A stretch of DNA of 7,916 nt, taken from the NCBI GenBank assembly GCA_013824385.1, contig PNNU01000140.1, positions 1 to 7,916 of the forward strand, in the 5' to 3' direction. The notes beneath the pieces were generated by a model that was not told where the DNA came from, did no database searches, and worked only from the letters and a program-made list of their open reading frames with translations. The first letter of the stretch is position 1, and the number at the start of each line of letters is the position of its first letter. The translations under genes and the position numbers were made by a program. This document shows positions 1 to 7,009 of this stretch, piece after piece. Source of the DNA: Anaerolinea sp. (GTDB taxonomy: Bacteria; Chloroflexota; Anaerolineae; Anaerolineales; Anaerolineaceae).

Positions 1-601
1 AGTCATGGCGGGTGAGGTTGCTGCGCTGATAAAGGAATTGGCATTAGATAAACCCATCATTTTGGGGCATTCTATGGGTGCCATCACCACGCTGACACTC
101 GCAGGGTTATATCCGGATGTGGCCAGGGCTATCGTTCTTGAAGATCCCCCGCCATTTTGGATGATCAAGAAAACGGATGCAAAAGAACCTCAACAACCTA
201 ATCCACTGGCGCTTTGGGTTGCCTCAAACAAGCGGAAAACAAAAGAAGATTTGTTTGCCGAGGTTCGAGCCGTAAGCCCCGGTTGGGCAGAGGCTGATCT
301 GGAGCCCTGGGTGAATGCCAAGCTTCGCTACAGTCCTAAAATAGTTAAATTAGTCGAGATGGTGGATCTTTCATCGATGGGATTCGAAGAACTATTTAAG
401 AAAATCTCCTGCCCTGCTTTACTCCTAACCGCTGATCTCAAAAAAGGAGCAATTCTGGGTGAGAAAGAAGTCACTCCATTAAAACAATGGATTGCCAAAA
501 TTGAAGTCGTTCAGATTGATGGCGCCGGGCATAACATTCGCCGGGACCAGTTTGACAAGTATATGGAATCCGTAAAAGCCTTTTTGGCGAAGATCGGCTA
601 A
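1..601 (+). CDS. Alpha/beta hydrolase, 5'-truncated by the window edge
   Basis: This is the C-terminal part of an alpha/beta-hydrolase-fold enzyme. About 199 residues are visible, where family members usually have 260-290. The frame is open through base 2, and the ATG at 5 has no ribosome binding site, so it is probably an internal methionine. Numbering from that Met, the nucleophile elbow is GHSMG with Ser23. The likely acid is Asp144, after the strand reading CPALLLTAD, and the catalytic His is His176 in GAGHNIRR, so the triad looks intact. The oxyanion-hole HG region lies outside the window. A cap domain spans roughly residues 50-130 and includes a Pro-rich stretch (EDPPPFW). No substrate can be assigned; esterases, lactonases and C-C hydrolases share these motifs. 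The gene ends TAA and overlaps the stop of the convergent flavoprotein gene by 4 bp. It appears unrelated to the xylose operon. Confidence 0.85.
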   Translation, partial: VMAGEVAALIKELALDKPIILGHSMGAITTLTLAGLYPDVARAIVLEDPPPFWMIKKTDAKEPQQPNPLALWVASNKRKTKEDLFAEVRAVSPGWAEADLEPWVNAKLRYSPKIVKLVEMVDLSSMGFEELFKKISCPALLLTADLKKGAILGEKEVTPLKQWIAKIEVVQIDGAGHNIRRDQFDKYMESVKAFLAKIG

Positions 602-1035
602 ATGTAGAGGCCAATTACCTTTTCAGGTGTCAGTTTAATCAACAGGTTGTGTGGATCTTCAATCCAGCTTTGTGGTTCTTTAGCCAACACGCCTTCAGGG
701 CCAAGGTAGCGGGTGTAGATCCACACAAATTTCTCTCGCAAGAATTCACGCGGTTCTCTAATCAGTTCTACCGAACCTTCAAAGATCACACCTTTATTAT
801 CGCCGTTATTTTCAGCAATATCGATTGCCACAGAGATTTTTGGGTTCTTTTCCAGGTCGCCAACCTTGCGCGTATTTGAATAAGAGCTGATCCACAGGGT
901 GCTACCATCCCAGCCGAACCAAACGGGGACGACATGAGGCTGGCCGTTCAAGTCCGCGGTGGCCATTCTGGCGATGAGCGGCTGTTGTAGAAATTCGTTG
1001 CTAACCTTGAGTTTCTCTTCCGAAATTGAATTCAT
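598..1035 (-). CDS. Pyridoxamine 5'-phosphate oxidase family (split-barrel flavin/F420-binding) protein
   Basis: A 145-residue protein of the PNPOx-like split-barrel fold, normal in length for the single-domain members. Family-like features are the opening strand ARMATADLNGQPHVVPVWF, the following WDGSTLWISSYSNTRKVGDL with a basic Arg-Lys patch typical of the cofactor phosphate site, and NPKISVAID. The C-terminal half (FEGSVELIREP, then LLIKLTPEKVIGLYI) completes the barrel. Such proteins are cytoplasmic dimers that bind FMN, F420 or heme. The sequence alone does not settle the cofactor, and true PdxH activity is unlikely for so short a protein. The ATG at 1035 is preceded by GAAGGA, about 13 nt away, which is longer than usual. 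The gene lies beyond the xylose operon terminator and has its own promoter candidate, so it is probably transcribed separately. It ends TAG, overlapping the hydrolase stop. Confidence 0.85.
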   Translation of the reverse strand: MNSISEEKLKVSNEFLQQPLIARMATADLNGQPHVVPVWFGWDGSTLWISSYSNTRKVGDLEKNPKISVAIDIAENNGDNKGVIFEGSVELIREPREFLREKFVWIYTRYLGPEGVLAKEPQSWIEDPHNLLIKLTPEKVIGLYI

Positions 1036-1062
1036 ATTGGGACTTTTTCCTTCAAATTGTGA

Positions 1063-1100
1063 TGGAATAATTATACAAAAGCCCCATCGATTTTTGTGAA
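1063..1100 (-). promoter_or_regulatory. Candidate promoter of the split-barrel flavoprotein gene
   Basis: The minus strand carries a perfect TATAAT at 1075-1070, about 34 bases before the ATG at 1035. Transcription would start near 1063 and leave a short leader of about 27 nt. No good TTGACA-like -35 box sits 16-18 bp upstream; the region reads CACAAA/TTTCAC. The position just downstream of the xylB terminator fits a separate transcript, but with only one box this is a moderate call. Confidence 0.4.
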
Positions 1101-1134
1101 AAAACTATCAAAACGCCCCGATTCCAGGGCGTTT
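1095..1134 (-). terminator. Rho-independent terminator of the xylose operon
   Basis: Read on the minus strand, AAACGCCC (1134-1127) and GGGCGTTT (1118-1111) form an 8-bp stem with five GC pairs and an 8-nt loop TGGAATCG. An interrupted T-rich tail follows: TTTTGATAGTTTTTT. The stem begins 20 nt after the xylB stop codon, the expected place for the end of the operon. No other convincing terminator lies between the genes of the window. Confidence 0.85.
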
Positions 1135-1154
1135 GTGTTGAAAGGAAGTTGTTT

Positions 1155-2654
1155 TTAGACTATTTCAGACAAAGCGGCAAACTTATTCTTCAACACCGGA
1201 TACAGATCCCGATAGATGGAATAAACCTTATCATAGGTTTCGACCTGTTGTGCATCTGGTGATGTGCTGCCCGTGATCTTGATGCAGGCATTACAAGCTG
1301 TCGGCACGTCCTTCCAGACGCCGCCGGCCACACCCGCCAGTAAAGCCGCACCGTAAGCGCCGCCCTCAGCAGAGTTGACCGTGACCAGTTCAACATCCAG
1401 CACAGAAGCCAATATCTGCCTCCAAAGCGGACTTTTAGTGCCGCCGCCAGAAGCGCGTACCTGGGTGATTTTGCCCAAGCCGGCATTCTTGATCAATGAA
1501 AAACTGTCTTTTAAACCGAAGGCAACGCCTTCAAGTACGGCGCGGGTCATAAGGTTTTGCGTGTGACGCAGGGTGAGGCCGATGAAAGCGCCTCTGGCCA
1601 GGGGATCGGGGTAGGGGGTGCGTTCACCAGAAAGATAAGGCAAAAACACCAGTCCTTCGCTGCCGGCAGGGACGCTATCGGCGCCTTTCAGCAGGTCAGT
1701 GAAGTCCACATTGGGGGCAAGCGTGTCACGATACCACTGCAAGCTGCCTGCTGCTGAGAGCATAACGCCCATGAAGTGCCACATCCCCGGGACGGCGTGG
1801 CAAAATGCGTGCAGGCGGCCAGCGGGTTCAATGTAAGCAGCCGGGGTCGTTGCAAAGATCACACCGCTGGTACCCAGGGTGAGAGAAACCACACCCGGTT
1901 CCACGGCACCCATGCCCACAGCGCCTGCGGCTTGATCGCCACCGCCAGCTACAACAGGGGTGCCTTCTTTCAATCCAGTCAGGGCTGCGGCCTCGCGGCT
2001 GACAGAACCTGTAACTTCGGTGCCTTCATAGGTGCGGGGCATCCAGGCACGCGGAATTTCAAGGGCAGTGAGGACTTCAGATGACCAATCGCGCGCGTGC
2101 AGGTCGAAAAGCACGGTACCTGCGCCGTCGGCTTTATCCATAGCGTAGCTGTTCGTAAGCTTGTAACGGACGTAATCCTTGGGCAGCAGCACATGTTTTG
2201 CTTTGGCAAAGACTTCCGGCTCGTTTTCTTTGACCCACAATATCTTGGGTGCGGTAAACCCGGTAAGGGCTACATTGCCGGTGATCTGGATGAAGGCTTC
2301 TTTGCCGATCTTTTGATGAATCTCATCACATTGTGATTGGGTACGTTGGTCATTCCACAAGATGGCTGGGCGCAAGACCTTGCCATCTTCATCCATCAGC
2401 ACCAGGCCGTGCATCTGACCGGTCAGGCCAATGGCTCCGACTTGATCTCCGCGGATTTTGGCAATTTCGAGGGCAGATTTAATACTGGTGGAAACTGCCT
2501 GCCACCACTCCTGCGGATCCTGTTCGGACCAAAGCGGGTGAGGGGTCTGCAGGCTGTGCGGGGCTGATGCTACAGCAACGACCTTACCCATTTCATCAAT
2601 GAGTAAGGCCTTACTGGAGGTTGTGGAAGTGTCAATACCCAAAAAATATGCCAT
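1155..2654 (-). CDS. xylB: Xylulokinase (FGGY family)
   Basis: Phosphorylates D-xylulose with ATP to D-xylulose 5-phosphate in the cytoplasm. At 499 residues it has full family length. The N-terminal actin-like domain begins MAYFLGIDTSTTSSK (phosphate-binding loop, residues 6-15), followed by GLTGQMHG (76-83, the substrate-contact motif typical of xylulokinases) and ILWNDQRT (98-105). The catalytic base should be Asp240 in GGGDQAAGAVG, equivalent to Asp233 of E. coli XylB. The C-terminal domain has LGTSG (260-264), the FGGY-type signature FLPYLSGERTP (337-347) and the adenosine-loop GGG (403-405). The Met-His pair 81-82 favours xylulose over glycerol or gluconate. The ATG at 2654 has GGAG 7 nt upstream. 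It follows xylA by 20 nt and is the last gene before the operon terminator, so it very probably acts on the product of XylA. Confidence 0.96.
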   Translation of the reverse strand: MAYFLGIDTSTTSSKALLIDEMGKVVAVASAPHSLQTPHPLWSEQDPQEWWQAVSTSIKSALEIAKIRGDQVGAIGLTGQMHGLVLMDEDGKVLRPAILWNDQRTQSQCDEIHQKIGKEAFIQITGNVALTGFTAPKILWVKENEPEVFAKAKHVLLPKDYVRYKLTNSYAMDKADGAGTVLFDLHARDWSSEVLTALEIPRAWMPRTYEGTEVTGSVSREAAALTGLKEGTPVVAGGGDQAAGAVGMGAVEPGVVSLTLGTSGVIFATTPAAYIEPAGRLHAFCHAVPGMWHFMGVMLSAAGSLQWYRDTLAPNVDFTDLLKGADSVPAGSEGLVFLPYLSGERTPYPDPLARGAFIGLTLRHTQNLMTRAVLEGVAFGLKDSFSLIKNAGLGKITQVRASGGGTKSPLWRQILASVLDVELVTVNSAEGGAYGAALLAGVAGGVWKDVPTACNACIKITGSTSPDAQQVETYDKVYSIYRDLYPVLKNKFAALSEIV

Positions 2655-2674
2655 ATCTTTACTCCAAAAAGTGA

Positions 2675-3841
2675 TTAGCGGACGCCTAATAGAATTTCAA
2701 CGGTAAGTTGATCCAGGCGTTCGTAGTCCAAACCGCGGGCGGCGATGGCCGGGCGGTCAAAGGTTTGCAGCTTGAGTGCTTTGGCTTTATCCGCAGAGTA
2801 CTTGCCCAGGAATTTGTTCATGGAACCGTCATCTGCATTAACTTCAGCCAGAAGGCCTTGAATTTCTGTGTCGGCGTTCCATCTGGCGGCTTTTTCTTTC
2901 AAAATAAGGTAGGTGCGCATGCATCCGCGGGCGAAGTTCTTGACACCTTCATAGTCTTCGGTGCGATAGGCATGTGCATCAAAGTGCCGGCTGCCGTCAT
3001 ACTTGTAATCCTCGAGCAATTTTACCAAAAAGAAAGCGGCTTTTTGGTTAACCATGCCAAAGCGGAAATCCTGGTCATACCGGCCAAAGGATTGATCGTT
3101 TAGGTCGATATGGAAGAGCTTGCCGGCATCAAGCGCCTGACCGACGCTGTGAGCGAAATTTAAGCCAGCCATGTGTTCGTGGGCTACCTCGGGATTGACG
3201 CCAACCATCTCGGGATGGTCGAGGGTGGCGATAAGGCCCAGCATGTGACCGGTCGTAGCGTTGTAGATATCCCCGCGAGGTTCGTTGGGTTTGGCTTCAA
3301 GTGCAAATTTAAGATCATACTTTTGATCGTTCACATAATCGCAAAGGTAATTCAAGGCTTCGCGCATGCGTTTGGTCGCTGTAATGGGATCTTTCGAAGC
3401 GTCTGTTTCGGTGCCTTCGCGTCCGCCCCAAAAGACGTAGATTTTCGCGCCAAGGTCGACGCCGAGGTCAATATTGGTCATGACTTTCTGCAGTGCGTAA
3501 GCGCGGACTTTGGCATCGTTGGAAGTAAAAGCGCCGTCTTTGAAGATGGGATCGCCAAACAGGTTGGTGGTGGCCATAGGCACGACCAGACCAGTCTCGG
3601 CCAGGGCTTTTTTGAAGTCCTTGATGATCGTCTCACGTTCGGCAGGGGTTGAGTTGATGGGAATCAGGTCGTCGTCGTGGAAATTGACGCCCCAGGCGCC
3701 AACTTCTGCCAATAAATGTACCAGTTCCACAGGGGATTTCTTCGCGCGGGTGGGTTCTCCAAATGGATCACGTCCGGTATTGCCGACGGTCCACAGGCCA
3801 AAGGTAAATTTGTGTTCAGGTTTTGGTAGATATTCAGTCAC
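2675..3841 (-). CDS. xylA: Xylose isomerase, class I (short form)
   Basis: Interconverts D-xylose and D-xylulose, and also D-glucose and D-fructose, using two divalent metal ions in a cytoplasmic TIM-barrel tetramer. The 388-residue length and sequence match the short class I enzymes of Streptomyces and Thermus rather than the roughly 440-residue class II. Every key residue of the Streptomyces enzyme appears, shifted by +1: Trp17, Phe27, His55 and Asp58 in FHDDD, Phe95, Trp138 in YVFWGGREG, Glu182 and Lys184 in [12 protein letters not shown], Glu218 and His221 in NPEVAHEH, Asp246, Asp256, Asp258 and Asp288 in HFDAH. Both metal sites are therefore complete. The start codon is GTG, supported by AAAGGAG 6 nt upstream and an in-frame TGA at 3859-3857, which rules out a longer protein. 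It lies 21 nt after GH3 and 20 nt before xylB. Confidence 0.97.
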   Translation of the reverse strand: MTEYLPKPEHKFTFGLWTVGNTGRDPFGEPTRAKKSPVELVHLLAEVGAWGVNFHDDDLIPINSTPAERETIIKDFKKALAETGLVVPMATTNLFGDPIFKDGAFTSNDAKVRAYALQKVMTNIDLGVDLGAKIYVFWGGREGTETDASKDPITATKRMREALNYLCDYVNDQKYDLKFALEAKPNEPRGDIYNATTGHMLGLIATLDHPEMVGVNPEVAHEHMAGLNFAHSVGQALDAGKLFHIDLNDQSFGRYDQDFRFGMVNQKAAFFLVKLLEDYKYDGSRHFDAHAYRTEDYEGVKNFARGCMRTYLILKEKAARWNADTEIQGLLAEVNADDGSMNKFLGKYSADKAKALKLQTFDRPAIAARGLDYERLDQLTVEILLGVR

Positions 3842-3847
3842 TACTAG

Positions 3848-3854
3848 CTCCTTT
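3848..3854 (-). promoter_or_regulatory. Ribosome binding site fixing the GTG start of xylA
   Basis: AAAGGAG on the minus strand lies 6 nt before GTG at 3841. No ATG is available nearby, and an in-frame TGA occurs 18 nt upstream of the GTG, so this site decides the start. Confidence 0.85.
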
Positions 3855-3862
3855 GTTCACTA

Positions 3863-6007
3863 TTATTTTACAGTAAATGTCTTAATCAATGGTTTGGGCG
3901 CACCTAACACTTGTCCGCGGGCGCTGGGTGAACAACCGCCCACTTCCAACCGGAATTCGCCCGGCTCAAGAGTGAGTTTGCCTTCATCATCAAAAAAAGA
4001 CATCATTTCGGGGGTTATTTTGAAAACAATGGTGCGGCTGGTTCCTGGCTGCAACTCAAGCCGTTCAAAACCAACCAGGTGCTGCAAGGGGACGATGGCG
4101 GAGGCTTGCAGATCGCTCAAATAGAACTGAGCCACTTCTGAGGCGGTTTGAGTGCCGGTATTGCGTAGAGTGAATTGGAAGTTCAGAGATCCATCTTTTT
4201 GGATAGAGTCACTCTCCAGTTTCAGGTCGGAGTATTCAAATGAGCTGTAGCTCAAGCCAAAGCCGAAGGGGAATAGGGGTTCAAAGGTCATGTATCGATA
4301 AGTTCGACCGACCATACTGTAATCATCAAAGGCAGGCAATTGTTCAAGCGATTTAGGAAAGGTTAAAGGCAGCTTGCCTGAGGGTGAAACATCGCCAAAT
4401 AGTACATCCGCAACTGCTTTACCGCCTTCCATACCGGGATACCAAACGAAGAGAATTGCATCCACCATGTCTTCGACCTCGCCCAGGGCAATCGGGCTGC
4501 CGCCAGTGAGCACCAGCACGATTTTAGCGCCGGCGATGGAAAGTTCTTTGATGTAATTCACCTGGCTGGCTGGCAATGAGATGCTCTCACGGTCGCCATT
4601 TTGCGGTGAGAGCAGTGATTCACCCTCTTCACCCTCTAGGAACGAGGAGGTTCCAGCGCACACAATTGCAAAATCTGCAGATTGCGCCATGCCGGGAGCC
4701 CAGGTATCTTTGATTTCCCTGGTGTGTTTTAACAGCGCCCCGGAGTGGTATTCCATACCCATGCCTTCGGGCAGGCGGCCGGTGATGCCTTCTAGTAGAG
4801 TGGTCATTTGATTGTTGAAGCCATAGTAATTACCCAACAGTACTTCAAGGCTGGTGGCGGTAGGGCCGGTGACGAAAATCTTTTTAGTGGTTGGTTTAAT
4901 AGGCAGAATGTTATCTTTATTCTTGAGAAGAACCACAGACTCAGTGGCGGACTTATAAGCCAGCTTGCGATGTTTCTCGCAAGCCACAACATCCATGGAA
5001 ATGGAGGCATAAGGCACCGATTCTGGCGGATCGAACATGCCCAGTTTCATCCGGGTTAGGATGGTGCGTTCGAGTGAGATGTCCACCTCGGCTTCAGACA
5101 GGATGCCGCGTTTGATGGCTTCAGGAATCTGGTCGTAAACATGGTCGCAGCCCAGGTCGCAACCGTGCTTTATAGCCATGGCAGCAGACTCCGCTTCATC
5201 TTTGGTTACTTTGTGATTGAGGTGAAAATCAGAAAGAGCCATGCAATCTGAAACGAAATGGCCCTCAAAATTCCATTCACCGCGTAAAATGTCTTTGATT
5301 AGCAAATCGCTGGCACAGCAAACTTCGCCCAGTGTGCGGTTGTAGGCGCCCATCACGGATTCAACATTAGCCTCCGTGACCAGTTTTTTGAAGGCAGGCA
5401 GGTAGGTGTCATAAAGTTCACGCTTGGTGACGACGGCATTAAAGATGTGACGGTCTTTCTCCGGTCCGGAATGAACCGCGTAATGTTTGGCGCAGGCAGC
5501 CAGTTTGAGATACTTGGGATCGTCACCTTGCAACCCTTTGACGAAATCTGAAGCCATCTCACCGGTAAGAAGGGGATCTTCGCCCCAGGTTTCCTGTCCG
5601 CGGCCCCAGCGTGGATCGCGGAAGATATTGACATTAGGTGACCAGACAGTCAGACCCTGGTATTGTTCGGTGAATCCATTGCGGCGCAGGGCGGCATGAT
5701 ACTTGGCGCGGCCTTCATCGCTGATGGCGGTTGCTACTTGATGAATCAGAGCCTTATCCCAGGTGGCGGCCATGCCAATGGCCTGTGGGAAAACCGTGGC
5801 GCGTCCATTTCGAGCCATGCCGTGTAGTGCTTCACTCCAATAATTGTATTTAGGGATATTCAGACGCGGAATGCCATGCGCGGGGTGATTCATCAGACCA
5901 ATTTTTTCATCAAGCGTTAAACGACTGACAAGGTCTTTCGCCCGTTCTGAAAATGGTAGTAAGGTGTTCAAGTACGCAGGGTTATCCGCGCGGTCACTTT
6001 CACTCAT
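3863..6007 (-). CDS. GH3 family glycosidase, probably cytoplasmic beta-xylosidase
   Basis: A retaining exo-glycosidase that likely removes xylose from xylo-oligosaccharides. From the start at 6007 the protein has 714 residues in the usual order: GH3 TIM barrel (about 25-325), GH3 C-terminal alpha/beta sandwich (about 355-580), and a fibronectin-III-like domain (about 620-700). The barrel contains SPNVNIFRDPRWGRGQETWG (123-142) and CAKHYAVHSG with Lys174-His175. The nucleophile is Asp254 in HFVSDCMAL, and the general acid lies in the LEGEEGE segment (457-463). The SDC motif and the GCDLGC segment (282-287) resemble the clade of bacterial and plant beta-xylosidases. No signal peptide is present, so the enzyme acts on imported sugar. 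The ATG at 6007 is chosen for its AAGGAG at 6 nt; an upstream in-frame ATG at 6064 would add 19 residues with only AAGG before it. A beta-glucosidase or alpha-arabinosidase side activity is possible, but the xylA-xylB context favours xylose. Confidence 0.9.
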   Translation of the reverse strand: MSESDRADNPAYLNTLLPFSERAKDLVSRLTLDEKIGLMNHPAHGIPRLNIPKYNYWSEALHGMARNGRATVFPQAIGMAATWDKALIHQVATAISDEGRAKYHAALRRNGFTEQYQGLTVWSPNVNIFRDPRWGRGQETWGEDPLLTGEMASDFVKGLQGDDPKYLKLAACAKHYAVHSGPEKDRHIFNAVVTKRELYDTYLPAFKKLVTEANVESVMGAYNRTLGEVCCASDLLIKDILRGEWNFEGHFVSDCMALSDFHLNHKVTKDEAESAAMAIKHGCDLGCDHVYDQIPEAIKRGILSEAEVDISLERTILTRMKLGMFDPPESVPYASISMDVVACEKHRKLAYKSATESVVLLKNKDNILPIKPTTKKIFVTGPTATSLEVLLGNYYGFNNQMTTLLEGITGRLPEGMGMEYHSGALLKHTREIKDTWAPGMAQSADFAIVCAGTSSFLEGEEGESLLSPQNGDRESISLPASQVNYIKELSIAGAKIVLVLTGGSPIALGEVEDMVDAILFVWYPGMEGGKAVADVLFGDVSPSGKLPLTFPKSLEQLPAFDDYSMVGRTYRYMTFEPLFPFGFGLSYSSFEYSDLKLESDSIQKDGSLNFQFTLRNTGTQTASEVAQFYLSDLQASAIVPLQHLVGFERLELQPGTSRTIVFKITPEMMSFFDDEGKLTLEPGEFRLEVGGCSPSARGQVLGAPKPLIKTFTVK

Positions 6008-6020
6008 AAGGAACTCCTTA
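6007..6020 (-). promoter_or_regulatory. GH3 ribosome binding site inside a small palindrome
   Basis: The minus strand reads TAAGGAGTTCCTTA, where the last A is the first base of the ATG. AAGGAG (6019-6014) stands 6 nt from the start and decides it. TAAGG and CCTTA can form a 5-bp stem with loop AGTT, which would cover most of the Shine-Dalgarno sequence and touch the start codon. The stem is short and has only two GC pairs, so a regulatory effect is inference. Confidence 0.6.
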
Positions 6021-6125
6021 GTAAAAATTTCAAAACCATAAGTGCCATTTGCCGTGGATCTCATTGAGTACCTTGCAGTACGTTGAGTATTTCTGGTAAC
6101 AACACCTTGTGATCTTTTTAAACGA
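6008..6125 (-). other. 118-bp junction between permease and GH3 genes
   Basis: This is the only wide gap inside the operon. It holds no convincing terminator (no GC-rich stem with a T-run) and no promoter with both boxes; a TTGTTA at about 6098-6093 has no good -10 partner. It contains a 7-bp direct repeat and a small GTAC stem-loop with a GCAA tetraloop at 6081-6068. The segment could be an RNA processing site, a leader that lets GH3-xylAB be expressed differently from the transporter, or merely spacer. Confidence 0.4.
6064..6089 (-). repeat. Direct repeat TACTCAA, two copies, 19-nt period
   Basis: On the minus strand TACTCAA occurs at 6089-6083 and again at 6070-6064, flanking the GTAC/GCAA stem-loop. 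The pair is exact over 7 bases only, so chance is a real possibility. A spacing near two helical turns would suit a dimeric DNA-binding protein. Confidence 0.35.
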
Positions 6126-6995
6126 CTAACCTTTTACTGCACCAGAAGTCAAACCAGCGACGATTTGTTTCTCTGCAAAGAAATAGAAAATGATGGTTGG
6201 AATTGCTGATAAGGCTACAAAAGCAGAGACTATTGCCAGGTCTTGTGAATATTGTCCCTGGAATTGCATGGTGCCAAGTGGTAAGGTCCAGAGTTTGTCG
6301 CTATTTAAAACGACAAGTGGAACCAGCAAGTCGTTCCAACTGGCAATCATAATGAGTGCCGCGATGGCTGCCAATGAGGGTTTCACAAGTGGAAGCATGA
6401 TGCGCCAGAAGAAATCAAAATTGGTGCAGCCGTCAATATAAGCTGCATCCTGAAGTTCTTTTGGCACCGCTGTGAAGAATCCCCTCAAGATCATGATATT
6501 TCCTGAAAGTTGGAAGGCGGTTTGCACAAGAATGACACCCATCAGACTATCGATCATGTTGATGCCATATTGTTCCAATTGGCGAAGGACAAAATAAACA
6601 GGCAAAATCGCAACATTGATGGGGAACATCAATCCAACCGTGAAAAGATTGAAAATCCAGTTTTTCCCACGAAATTCGAGACGGGCAAAGACAAATGAGA
6701 CCAAGGCACACAGAAAAACTGTGAGCGCAGTCGTGGAAACCATGACGATTAAACTGTTTTTCATCATGCCCCAAAAGCTTGGCGTGGACAAAATCTTGAT
6801 GATATTAGTCCAATCAGGTGGATTAGGAATGGAATAAGGGTGAGAATACATCATGCCCGTGGTTTTTACGCTTCCAAAGAGCAATATCACTATTGGGACG
6901 AAAATTAAAATCGTTGTGAATGTAAGGAGTAAATATTGAAAAAACCTTGGTACCGCTTTTCTCATCCAACGTGGCGTAGGAATAATTCTTTGCAT
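6126..6995 (-). CDS. Carbohydrate ABC transporter permease, MalG type
   Basis: An inner-membrane subunit of a sugar importer (CUT1 family), partner of the upstream permease. It has 289 residues, normal for the family, with a short basic N-terminus and six predicted membrane helices. The first lies at about 18-42 and the second at about 80-104, followed by FARLEFRGKN, a typical MalG-like loop. The EAA loop that docks the ATPase reads ELQDAAYIDGCTNFDFFWRI, followed by MLP (180-202), with the conserved Gly189. The last helix ends in AGLTSGAVKG, the characteristic C-terminus of MalG-like permeases. The ATG at 6995 has AAAGG 9 nt upstream, and only 14 nt separate it from the previous gene, so the two subunits are co-expressed. 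Substrate specificity depends on the binding protein, which is not in view; xylo-oligosaccharides are inferred from the downstream genes. Confidence 0.94.
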   Translation of the reverse strand: MQRIIPTPRWMRKAVPRFFQYLLLTFTTILIFVPIVILLFGSVKTTGMMYSHPYSIPNPPDWTNIIKILSTPSFWGMMKNSLIVMVSTTALTVFLCALVSFVFARLEFRGKNWIFNLFTVGLMFPINVAILPVYFVLRQLEQYGINMIDSLMGVILVQTAFQLSGNIMILRGFFTAVPKELQDAAYIDGCTNFDFFWRIMLPLVKPSLAAIAALIMIASWNDLLVPLVVLNSDKLWTLPLGTMQFQGQYSQDLAIVSAFVALSAIPTIIFYFFAEKQIVAGLTSGAVKG

Positions 6996-7009
6996 GTTGA
7001 AAAACCTTT

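Noticed and set aside
602..660. Plus-strand terminator for the hydrolase (ACCT-TTTC-AGGT)
   Set aside because: The stem has only 4 bp and no T-run follows.
1776..2567. Chain of plus-strand open frames across xylB
   Set aside because: These are antisense shadows in a GC-rich gene, without independent start signals.
3173..3652. 159-residue plus-strand open frame inside xylA
   Set aside because: It lies wholly antisense to xylA, whose catalytic residues are all in place, and has no recognisable domain.
3867..3877. Palindrome TTTACAGTAAA as an operator
   Set aside because: It sits in the final codons of GH3 and has a one-base centre. There is no second copy and no promoter nearby, so coincidence is simpler.
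3510..4124. 204-residue plus-strand open frame antisense to xylA and GH3
   Set aside because: It overlaps two strongly conserved genes on the other strand, has no family-like motifs and shows low-complexity composition. It is a shadow frame.
6008..6064. Longer GH3 protein starting at the ATG at 6064
   Set aside because: The extra 19 residues match no GH3 domain or signal peptide, and the ATG at 6007 has the better AAGGAG site at 6 nt.
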